Assembly (NCBI GenBank): GCA_964550025.1
Contig: CAZJYI010000110.1
Coordinates: forward strand, 1-39,939
Length of the DNA stretch: 39,939 nt
Origin: CAZJYI01 sp964550025
Lineage (GTDB): Bacteria; Verrucomicrobiota; Kiritimatiellia; UBA8416; CAYOBW01
Direction: 5' to 3'
Positions 8,191 to 14,536 of the stretch are shown here, in pieces. Both the position numbers and the translations under genes were made by a program. Every line of letters starts with the position of its first letter. Position 1 is the stretch's first letter. The notes under the pieces were generated by a model. That model was not told the origin of the DNA, made no database searches, and worked only from the letters and a program-made list of their open reading frames with translations.

Positions 8191-9837
8191 TCATCGGGAC
8201 AGAAACCGCTGCAGTTGCTGCAGCGGCCGCAGTTCCGGTGCCAGGGCCATCGCCAGGCTGCAGCAGTCGGCTGTGTCCAGGATGACGTCCGGGACGGCGC
8301 CGTGCCGTCGCAGCAGCCATCCCCCCGCGCACAGTAGCGCGGCGGGGGCGACGCCGCGGATGAGTTGGCCCGCTCGATTCGCGCCTGGTGGCCGGTACGG
8401 CTTGTCGCCGGCTTCCTTCTGAAGGCGGTGAAGTTCGGCGGTGAGATCCTCCACGACGCTCTTGTAGGCGGGATCGTGATAGACGTTGACCATTTCCCGG
8501 GGGTCTTCCTGCAGGTCGAAGAGCTCCCACTCGGGGTCGAAAGGCTGCAGCTCGACGCCGGACTCCCTGCTACCGACGTCCAGCCCGTCTTCTGCGCCCG
8601 CCTGCCCGAGACCCTCGTAATAGTAGTAGATCAGCTTATGGCGGTCGGTGCGGATGCCGTAGTGCGCGGCCACGTTGTGATGCGCCTGGTTCATCCAGTA
8701 GCGGTAGTACATCGACGTCTGCCAGTCGTGCGGGGTCTGTCCCCGCAGGAGCTCGCGGAAGGAATTGCCCTGAAAGGCCTTGGGGATGTCGACGCCGGCG
8801 AAATCGAGGAAGGTGGGCGCGAAGTCGAGGTTCAGGATCATGTCGGTATTCACGCTGCCTGGTGCGATCTCACGCGGATAGCGGATCACGAACGGCATGC
8901 GTAGCGACTCTTCGTACATGAAGCGCTTGTCGTACCAGCCGTGGTCGCCAAGAAAGAACCCCTGGTCCGACGTGTAGATGACGATCGTGTCTTCAGCCAG
9001 GCCCTCGGCGTCGAGATAGTCGAGCACCCGGCCGATGTTGTCGTCCATGCTGGCGATGACGCGCAGGTAGTCCTTGATGTAGTACTGGTAGGCCCATTTC
9101 CGGAGGTCGGACTCCGACAGTTCGCGGTTGGGAGAGCACTTGATGTCGAGCGCGTTCATGTGGACCCCGACACGCATCGTGGCGAGCTCCGCCGCTTTCG
9201 CGCGGTTGGCGTAGTCGTCGTACAGTGTGTCGGGTTCGGGAATGAACTCGTTGAGATAGAGATGGGCGTGCTTCTCGTCCGGTTCCCAGGCGCGGTGCGG
9301 CGCCTTGTGGTGGTAGAGGAGGCAGAAAGGGCGGTCGTGGTCGCGCTGTTTCAGCCAGTCCAGAGACAGGTCGGTGATGATGTCCGTGACGTAGCCTTGG
9401 ACCGTGCGCCGCGTGCCGCCGTCGGGGCCTTTGAAGACGAGTTCAGGGTTGTGGTAGAGGCCCTGGCCGGGCAGGACGGCCCAGTCGTCGAATCCCGTCG
9501 GGCAGTGTTCCGGGCCCGTTCCGAGGTGCCACTTCCCGAAGACCGATGTCTGGTACCCCGCCTCCTGCAGGAGCTTGGGGAACGTCAGAAGCCGGTTGTC
9601 CATCGGCGTGGCGAGCGTCGTCACACCGTTGATGTGACTGTGCGTGCCCGACAGAATCGTCGCCCGGCTCGGCGTGCAGATCGAGTTCGTGCAGAAGCAG
9701 TTGTCGAAGCGCATGCCGCCGCCGGCGATGCGGTCTATGTTGGGTGTCGCGTTGATCCGGCTGCCGTAGCACCCGATCGCGTGCGCGGCGTGATCGTCGG
9801 ACATGATGAAGACAATGTTGGGGCGTCCATTCGGCAT
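8191..9837 (-). CDS. Sulfatase with DUF4976-like C-terminus and a hydrophobic tail
   Basis: Sulfatase of 548 residues. NIVFIMSDDH gives the Asp-Asp metal pair; the formylglycine motif is Cys54-Thr-Pro-Ser-Arg58; SDQGFFLGDHGWYDK and RMPFVIRYP are the usual later motifs of choline-sulfatase-like enzymes. The WELFDLQEDPREMVN block marks the DUF4976-like C-terminal subdomain. Beyond about residue 485 there is an extra tail of some 60 residues with a hydrophobic stretch (VAPAALLCAGGWLL) and a motif AVPDVILD. That motif resembles AIDPDVLLE in the tail of the partial sulfatase at the left edge. No signal peptide. The ATG at 9837 is 7 bases after the stop of the upstream MBL gene, so these minus-strand genes form one transcription unit. 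Confidence 0.93.
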   Translation of the reverse strand: MPNGRPNIVFIMSDDHAAHAIGCYGSRINATPNIDRIAGGGMRFDNCFCTNSICTPSRATILSGTHSHINGVTTLATPMDNRLLTFPKLLQEAGYQTSVFGKWHLGTGPEHCPTGFDDWAVLPGQGLYHNPELVFKGPDGGTRRTVQGYVTDIITDLSLDWLKQRDHDRPFCLLYHHKAPHRAWEPDEKHAHLYLNEFIPEPDTLYDDYANRAKAAELATMRVGVHMNALDIKCSPNRELSESDLRKWAYQYYIKDYLRVIASMDDNIGRVLDYLDAEGLAEDTIVIYTSDQGFFLGDHGWYDKRFMYEESLRMPFVIRYPREIAPGSVNTDMILNLDFAPTFLDFAGVDIPKAFQGNSFRELLRGQTPHDWQTSMYYRYWMNQAHHNVAAHYGIRTDRHKLIYYYYEGLGQAGAEDGLDVGSRESGVELQPFDPEWELFDLQEDPREMVNVYHDPAYKSVVEDLTAELHRLQKEAGDKPYRPPGANRAGQLIRGVAPAALLCAGGWLLRRHGAVPDVILDTADCCSLAMALAPELRPLQQLQRFLSR

Positions 9838-9844
9838 TGTTCCG

Positions 9845-10423
9845 TTACCTGCGGTTGTGTGCTAAGCCTTTGAGTGCGTTCAGCGCTTCCAGTCGCTTGC
9901 GCAAGACTCGTTCGACGTCAGGACACAGGTCATAATGGCCTGCCTGGCGCCAGTTGTCCAAGGCTTCTTCGATCAGGGCGCTCGTGACCGCGAACGGGGC
10001 CCCGTGGCCCGGAATGACGACGTCGGCACAGGAGACGATTGCAGCCATACTGTTCCATGTTTGAGCTATTTCCGTCGCGGCGTAGCCGTTTGGCCAGTAG
10101 TACTGCCAGCCGCAGAACCACTCCCGGGCGATGATCGCGTCCCCGACGATCCAGCATTCGCCTTGCCCGGTGTTGAAGACTAGCGCTACGAGGTCGGGCG
10201 CATGTCCCGGGCAGGGGCGGCATCGGATTTCGGGCAAGGGCTCGCCGCTATTGCGTGGCAGAGGCTCCCACAACGGTGCCTGATGTCTGCCCGGGAGGTC
10301 GGGCAGGTGATCGAAATGCCCGTGGGTCACGAACAGGTGGCCGATGTCGTGCAGCGAAGCACCGAGTTTCTCCAGTCGCCCCATGGCTTTGCGCAGCCCC
10401 CGTGGACTGAAGCAGGGATCCAC
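9845..10423 (-). CDS. MBL-fold metal-dependent hydrolase, N-terminus incomplete or unusual
   Basis: Metallo-beta-lactamase fold hydrolase. The zinc motif is His34-Gly-His36-Phe-Asp38-His39 in THGHFDHLPDL; further ligands are probably the His of CPGHAPDL, the Asp of VGDA and the His of VIPGHGAPF. The start is a problem. The frame continues upstream of the GTG at 10423 through PENSVIV, which looks like the normal first strands of the fold, but reaches an in-frame TGA at 10469-10471. That TGA is the stop of the methyltransferase gene upstream, and no ATG lies between. So either the GTG at 10423 is used and the protein is short (192 residues), or a start is misread or disrupted. Enzymatic substrate unknown. 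Confidence 0.75.
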   Translation of the reverse strand: MDPCFSPRGLRKAMGRLEKLGASLHDIGHLFVTHGHFDHLPDLPGRHQAPLWEPLPRNSGEPLPEIRCRPCPGHAPDLVALVFNTGQGECWIVGDAIIAREWFCGWQYYWPNGYAATEIAQTWNSMAAIVSCADVVIPGHGAPFAVTSALIEEALDNWRQAGHYDLCPDVERVLRKRLEALNALKGLAHNRR

Positions 10424-10468
10424 AATAACGCTGTTTTCGGGGCGTATCGGCTGTCCGTTCTTTCCATC

Positions 10469-11083
10469 TCACCAGACGCCCGGCAGGAGGCGCCATGTCA
10501 CCTTGCCGGTGTACTCCCTGTACGCGGGGATTTCCTTGAGGAGGAGTGCCTCCTCCGTGCTGACACGCAACATGATGCACGGTAGCGCCGCCAGGAGCGG
10601 CAGCACCGCGACCGCTCGCGGCATCGCAAGGAAACACGCCAGCACCATGACCAGTTCACCGGCGTAAGCCGGGTGGCGCAGGAACCGGTACGGGCCCGAA
10701 GCCACCAGCTCGCGAACGGCGGGAAAGACGGCAAAACTCCGCCCGAGGTGGAGCAATGAAACGATCACGAACAGCACACCGGAAATGAAGACTGCTTCCG
10801 CATGCAGCGGCCACAGATCCGTTTCCGGCGAGAGCTTGAAAGCGAATCCGCCGGCGATGAACGACGGCAGCACAAGCAGCATGCCGGTGACGGGGCCGTC
10901 CTTCTGCAGAGGATGGCGAACAAGGAACAGCATGCCCACGCAGAGGTGTAGAACCGTCATGCCGATACGCACGGCACTCATGCGGACGGCTCCGTCGGCA
11001 AACACCATTCCCAGTACAGCCCAGGACAGCACGCTCACTCCGGCCGCCGCATTGACGATGCGCTCGGACCAGCTCGCGCTCAC
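10469..11083 (-). CDS. Isoprenylcysteine carboxyl methyltransferase/PEMT-like membrane methyltransferase
   Basis: Membrane protein of 204 residues with about five hydrophobic segments. The C-terminal half has the family signature: LVASGPYRFLRHPAYAGE (SAM-binding region of the ICMT/PEMT fold) followed by an E-E pair and PAYREYTGKVTWRLLPGVW at the very end. Bacterial members transfer a methyl group from SAM to lipid or small-molecule acceptors; bacteria lack prenylated CAAX proteins, so the eukaryotic substrate name should not be taken literally. GTG start at 11083, 7 bases after the stop of the small membrane peptide gene upstream. Its stop lies in the same frame as the following MBL gene. Confidence 0.85.
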   Translation of the reverse strand: MSASWSERIVNAAAGVSVLSWAVLGMVFADGAVRMSAVRIGMTVLHLCVGMLFLVRHPLQKDGPVTGMLLVLPSFIAGGFAFKLSPETDLWPLHAEAVFISGVLFVIVSLLHLGRSFAVFPAVRELVASGPYRFLRHPAYAGELVMVLACFLAMPRAVAVLPLLAALPCIMLRVSTEEALLLKEIPAYREYTGKVTWRLLPGVW

Positions 11084-11090
11084 GGTGTTC

Positions 11091-11177
11091 TCAATAGAAG
11101 AACCAGCCCCAGTCGAAGATTGCGCTAAGGACGTTGAGAATGATCACGATGGCAATCACGATTACCGCTCTCTTCAC
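11091..11177 (-). CDS. 28-residue single-pass membrane peptide
   Basis: A very short gene with a GTG start at 11177 and a perfect Shine-Dalgarno AAGGAGGT at 11183-11190, five bases upstream. The peptide starts with two basic residues (Lys2, Arg3), has a continuous Ile/Val/Ala/Leu membrane segment over residues 4-14, an NVLSAIFD motif and an aromatic end DWGWFFY. This pattern of a basic start, an Ile/Val run, Asn and Ser in the middle and an aromatic tail is one I recall from annotated hypothetical small membrane proteins; no function is known to me. It is followed directly by the ICMT-like gene and lies downstream of the TerB-like gene on the same strand. Confidence 0.65.
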   Translation of the reverse strand: MKRAVIVIAIVIILNVLSAIFDWGWFFY

Positions 11178-11219
11178 GCTGCACCTCCTTACTCTCTACG
11201 TTGGCCCGTGCCGGTCGAG

Positions 11220-11247
11220 GCCCCACCGGCACAAGGCCGGTGGGGGC
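11220..11247. terminator. GC-rich stem-loop between TerB-like gene and small peptide gene
   Basis: Arms 11220-11230 and 11236-11247 pair over about 11 bases (GCCCCACCGGC with one bulged base) around a short ACAAG loop. It sits downstream of the TerB-like stop at 11311. There is no T-run, so the terminator role is uncertain and it may be a REP-type element. Confidence 0.35.
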
Positions 11248-11310
11248 GTCTCTCCGAGCGTGCCGACCCCGCGCTTCCAGCGGTCGCCGCGGGGCCGTAG
11301 ACCGCGCTCC

Positions 11311-12078
11311 CTACAGCGCCAGATTCTCCGACACGGAGACGGCTTTCGCGCGGATGTTCTCGATCAGCGCCTGCTCGATCTCATCGACCTGCCCGTCGGC
11401 CTGGATCTTCTCCATCAGGTAAGCGGCCTCGTCGTCGTCGATCACGCCGGGCGAGACGTCGTCTTCGAGCACGTGCTTGCTGATGGCCTCGACGAAGAAC
11501 GCCTTCCACGACGGGTCGTTGGCCTTGCCGCTCACGGCGTCGTTCAGGTCGAACAGGAGGTCGGCCTCGGCGCGGTCGACGCCTTCACCCGCTCCGCCCC
11601 CGGTGCCGTAGACGACCTTCTTCAGCATCTCGACCTCGTCGGCGTCGATGATGCCATCCGCCAGGATGACGGGCTTGAGCGAATCCAGCAGGAACTGCTG
11701 GAACTTGTCCGTCGTGCCTTTTGCCGTTGCGACGATATTGACGAGCAGCGCGAGCTCCGTGTCGTCGACCTGCCCGTCGGCCTGGATCTTGGAGACGAGA
11801 TAGTCGGTCTCGTCGTCGTCAACCTCGCCGGGCGACACTTCGTCGTCGAGCACGTGCTGGGTCAGGGCCTCGACGAAGAGCTCCTTCCAGGCGGGATCAT
11901 TGCTGTTGCCGCTGACCGCGTCATTGATCTCGAAGAGGAAATCCGCCTCTTCCCTGTCGATGACACCGTCCGCGTACAGGCGCTCCCGCATGCCCTTGAC
12001 CTCGTCGGCATCGACGATGCCGTCGGCGATGATGTCCTTGGCCAGGTCGCTGAGTGGTGCGTTCATGTAGTCTGCCAT
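11311..12078 (-). CDS. TerB-like protein with two internal repeats
   Basis: Acidic, all-helical protein of 255 residues. Two copies of a roughly 110-residue unit are plain: each has DGI[VI]DADEV near its start, then EAD.LF..NDAVSG....DP.WK..FVEA...HVL.D.VSPG..DDDE, and finally KIQADGQVD..E. The repeated DG.[VI]D..E motifs resemble the Asp/Glu metal-binding helices of the TerB (tellurite resistance B) family. TerB proteins work in membrane-linked stress complexes with TerY/TerF-type VWA proteins, and this island has three VWA genes. The ATG at 12078 has AAGGAGAG upstream. A genuine role in tellurite resistance is not implied. Cytoplasmic; no signal peptide. Confidence 0.72.
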   Translation of the reverse strand: MADYMNAPLSDLAKDIIADGIVDADEVKGMRERLYADGVIDREEADFLFEINDAVSGNSNDPAWKELFVEALTQHVLDDEVSPGEVDDDETDYLVSKIQADGQVDDTELALLVNIVATAKGTTDKFQQFLLDSLKPVILADGIIDADEVEMLKKVVYGTGGGAGEGVDRAEADLLFDLNDAVSGKANDPSWKAFFVEAISKHVLEDDVSPGVIDDDEAAYLMEKIQADGQVDEIEQALIENIRAKAVSVSENLAL

Positions 12079-12154
12079 TGCTTTCTCTCCTTTGGTTGCC
12101 GTTGTTCCTTGTTGCTTCTCTGCTTGCGTTGCCGATATCCGTCCGTTCCGCGGA

Positions 12155-12179
12155 AGCCCGCGCTCGGCAAGCGCGGGCT
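12155..12179. terminator. Perfect 10 bp stem-loop between two minus-strand genes
   Basis: Arms 12155-12164 and 12170-12179 (AGCCCGCGCT and its complement) enclose a 5-base loop, 39 bases after the stop of the sigma-factor partner gene. No T-tract follows, so it could be a weak terminator, an mRNA-stabilising hairpin or a REP element. Confidence 0.4.
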
Positions 12180-12217
12180 ACTCGGCAGCGCTTCCTCCTC
12201 CTCTCGCGGCGACGTGT

Positions 12218-12820
12218 CTATTGGCCCATCACGCCCAGTTCCACGGATCTTCTGCCGCTCTCGTCTTCGAGAAAGAACGTGTACGTCGCCATCTCGACGT
12301 TGGATACGGATCCCTGCCAATCGTTGAAGCGGTGCCGCTCGCGCAACGTCCTGCCGTTCTCGTCTTTCACCGTCAGGTAGAACGGGCGTATGGCGTGGCC
12401 GTCCGGATCCATGAGAGCGAATGTAAACTTGACCTTGCCGGATGCCTCGGCGGTTACCTGGAGCTTGCCGATGCATCCCTGCCCCTTGAGCGTGGCGGTG
12501 AAACAGGGAGGACCCGCGGGGGGGGGAGCGTCCGGTTTCTGTGTCGTCGCGCCGCGGGTGGCGAAAGCGGGGGTCATCGATGTGCCGGGGAACAGCGCTT
12601 CGCCCACGAGGTTCATTCCCTCCTTGAACGCAAAACGCACATTCTGCCCGAGATCCAACGCGCGTTGCAGCACGCTCCTGGGGAGATCCTTCCGGAGCGA
12701 GCGTTTCATCGCCCTGACCAATCCACCGTACCGCAGCAGGACCTCCTGGCGATCCACTGTCATGCGGTCCGCTTCGGCCCAGATCGCTGCCATCTCGGTG
12801 TTGATATCTGACTCTTTCAT
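12218..12820 (-). CDS. Unknown protein coupled to the ECF-type sigma factor
   Basis: About 200 residues; I do not recognise a named family. The N-terminal half is helical and charged (residues 1-65, with a segment RKDLPRSVLQRALDLGQNVRFAF). A short Pro/Ala/Thr linker (PDAPPPAGPP) leads to a C-terminal beta-rich domain of about 95 residues with LKGQGCIGKLQVTAEASGK and GHAIRPFYLTVKDENGR. The ATG at 12820 lies one base after the TGA of the sigma gene, which suggests strict co-translation; a TTG at 12832 overlapping the sigma stop is an alternative start. The position directly after an ECF sigma gene is where an anti-sigma factor usually sits, but there is no membrane segment or zinc-finger anti-sigma motif, so that role is only a guess. 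Confidence 0.7.
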   Translation of the reverse strand: MKESDINTEMAAIWAEADRMTVDRQEVLLRYGGLVRAMKRSLRKDLPRSVLQRALDLGQNVRFAFKEGMNLVGEALFPGTSMTPAFATRGATTQKPDAPPPAGPPCFTATLKGQGCIGKLQVTAEASGKVKFTFALMDPDGHAIRPFYLTVKDENGRTLRERHRFNDWQGSVSNVEMATYTFFLEDESGRRSVELGVMGQ

Positions 12821-12821
12821 C

Positions 12822-13457
12822 TCACAATCCAATCCGCTGGACCGATCTCTGCATCCTTTTCATGGCGCGGCTCAGCGCGGCACCGACACCACCGGGACTC
12901 ATGCCCGTCATCTGCGCTATCTGCTCATGCGTAAAGCCTTCGAAGTAGTGCAGTACCACGATCTCGCGATGCTTCGGGTTCTCGATGCTGTCAATGAATA
13001 GTTGCGCCTGCCCGGATCGCTCGGAGCACGCGATCTCCTCAACGCCGTCGGAGCCGACCTGCATGTCGCGAAGGGTCCGTTGGTCCGTGTCGGACTCCGA
13101 GCCCGGCAGGGGCTCATCGAGCGACTTGGTGCGGCGGTGGTCCCGGAGTTGGGCTTCTCGCCACCTGCCCACCGATATCAGGTGGTTTTCGATGATCTTG
13201 CGAAGCCACCCGCCGAAACGCGCCGTGTCACACGCGGCCAGGTTCGTGAACACCTTGATGCACACGTCCTGAACGATGTCCTGTTCGCCAATGACGCTTC
13301 TCTCCGCGACGAACGTGTAGTGACCGCGGTTTCGGGCTGCGCGGACAAAGACCAGAACCTGTCCGGTGATCCGAACGGCCAGCGTTTCCAGCGCCTCTTC
13401 ATCGTTCGCCTGGGCCGCCGCGATCAATTCAGGTGGGAAACTCAACTTTTCAGGCAC
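12822..13457 (-). CDS. RNA polymerase sigma factor, ECF type
   Basis: Sigma factor of 211 residues. Region 2 is seen around EQDIVQDVCIKVFTNL and FGGWLRKIIENHLI (core binding and -10 recognition). Region 4 is near the C-terminus: HREIVVLHYFEGFTHEQIAQMTGMSPGGV with the helix-turn-helix that reads the -35 box. I choose the GTG at 13457 because GGAGGG lies 9 bases upstream and a strong promoter is found just before it; the open frame continues upstream to 14132 but without coding character and overlapping another gene. It would direct RNA polymerase to a stress regulon, possibly this island itself. No target promoter motif could be established from one window. Confidence 0.92.
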   Translation of the reverse strand: MPEKLSFPPELIAAAQANDEEALETLAVRITGQVLVFVRAARNRGHYTFVAERSVIGEQDIVQDVCIKVFTNLAACDTARFGGWLRKIIENHLISVGRWREAQLRDHRRTKSLDEPLPGSESDTDQRTLRDMQVGSDGVEEIACSERSGQAQLFIDSIENPKHREIVVLHYFEGFTHEQIAQMTGMSPGGVGAALSRAMKRMQRSVQRIGL

Positions 13458-13496
13458 GGACCACGCCCTCCTCAAAGGCTCACAAGCTTGCCCGAA

Positions 13497-13525
13497 AGTA
13501 TAGGGTTCGCCCGACGCCGTGACAA
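13497..13525 (-). promoter_or_regulatory. Sigma70-type promoter of the ECF sigma gene
   Basis: On the minus strand TTGTCA (13525-13520) and TATACT (13502-13497) are separated by exactly 17 bases, close to consensus for the housekeeping sigma factor. The transcript would start near 13490, about 30 bases before the GTG at 13457. The rest of the 313-base noncoding stretch 13458-13770 shows no supportable gene. Confidence 0.65.
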
Positions 13526-13770
13526 GGACATTGCCTGCAAAGGCGAACTGTGGAATCGGCTGTTCCAGGATGCCCAGAAAGACCTCGCTGAACATGCGGC
13601 AACAAGTGCGGCTGAATGTCCGTCCGGCAAACAACAAGCCCCGTTCCGGCACGGGGATGCCAAACCGCCCTCCCCGCCATGCCGGCCGTCTCAGTTGTTG
13701 TGCCGCTCTCATCTGCCCTTCTGCTCCTGCCGCCCGCGTACCGAGCGCGCGGCGCGCGTCCGTCTGTCGG

Positions 13771-14526
13771 TCAGCCCTCGACCGGAATTTCGATGATTCC
13801 CCAGGTCCACGTGACCGACGGCAGGTGCCAGAACCAGGACGTCTCGTCCTGGACCACGCCCCAACCGCCCGCGTCGCGATAAGAGGTGTCGTACTTTGCC
13901 CAATCCGGATGCAGGTCGCTGGCCTTGATGTTGACGTGGCTGTCGACCACGATGGCCAGGATGCGTTCGGGGTACCCGTTGGCTTTCCCGAGCGTCCTGG
14001 GATCGCTGCTGTCGCCGAGCTCCCGATAGGGGCCGCGCGTGAACGGGGATGCGCCGCTTTGCGTGATGAACAGCCTGCGCCCCGCCGGGATGTACTGCGC
14101 CTGGTCCGGCATATGCGGAAAGAGCTTTGCAACGGAGCCGGACATTCCGAGATTGAACATGTGCAGGTAGCCGGGGCGGTTCGAGTTGACGACCAAGTGC
14201 ATGTGTTCGCCCACGCGAAGGCTGTTCACCTGGGGCATGGTCTCAACACGTGCAATCTCCGTAGGTAGCGGCGGTGGTTGAATGGGGGTCGGAGCCGTTA
14301 CGTGCGAAGGCAGGGGCGGGGGCATGGGGGCAAGGGCGGGGGGGGCTTCCTGCTTCACCGCCACCGGGCGTTTTCCGCCGTGCATGCAGATTCCCCGGTA
14401 GCTGCCGACTCCGGCCCCGCCGCAGGCCAGCAACAGAACCTCTATTCCCTCTTCGGGTCCGCTCTGCCGGAACCGTTCCACAACATCCGACATCTGACTC
14501 TGACGCAGTTCGAGATCGGTAATCAT
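13771..14526 (-). CDS. DUF4384-domain protein
   Basis: Protein of 251 residues. A short N-terminal part (about 1-45, with LLLACGGAGVGSYRG) is followed by a proline-rich linker (PALAPMPPPLP, PIQPPPLP) and a C-terminal DUF4384 domain: LRVGEHMHLVVNSNRPGYLHMF, then LFPHMPDQ and IPAGRRLFI. DUF4384 is a beta-sandwich domain often found beside caspase-like peptidases and protein kinases in bacteria; its ligand is unknown. The ATG at 14526 is supported by AGGAGA, which overlaps the TAG stop of the preceding gene, so the two DUF4384 genes are translationally linked. The longer frame up to 14799 lies inside that gene and is rejected. Confidence 0.82.
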   Translation of the reverse strand: MITDLELRQSQMSDVVERFRQSGPEEGIEVLLLACGGAGVGSYRGICMHGGKRPVAVKQEAPPALAPMPPPLPSHVTAPTPIQPPPLPTEIARVETMPQVNSLRVGEHMHLVVNSNRPGYLHMFNLGMSGSVAKLFPHMPDQAQYIPAGRRLFITQSGASPFTRGPYRELGDSSDPRTLGKANGYPERILAIVVDSHVNIKASDLHPDWAKYDTSYRDAGGWGVVQDETSWFWHLPSVTWTWGIIEIPVEG

Positions 14527-14536
14527 CGCACTTCTC

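Noticed and set aside
10469..10471. TGA as selenocysteine joining methyltransferase and MBL genes
   Set aside because: The methyltransferase ends at its normal family terminus just before it and no selenocysteine hairpin is apparent.
10469..11083. Eukaryote-like CAAX protein methylation
   Set aside because: Bacterial ICMT-family proteins act on lipids or small molecules and no prenylation genes are seen here.
13458..14132. Longer N-terminus of the sigma factor
   Set aside because: The extension overlaps the DUF4384 gene and a near-consensus promoter; the GTG at 13457 has its own ribosome binding site.
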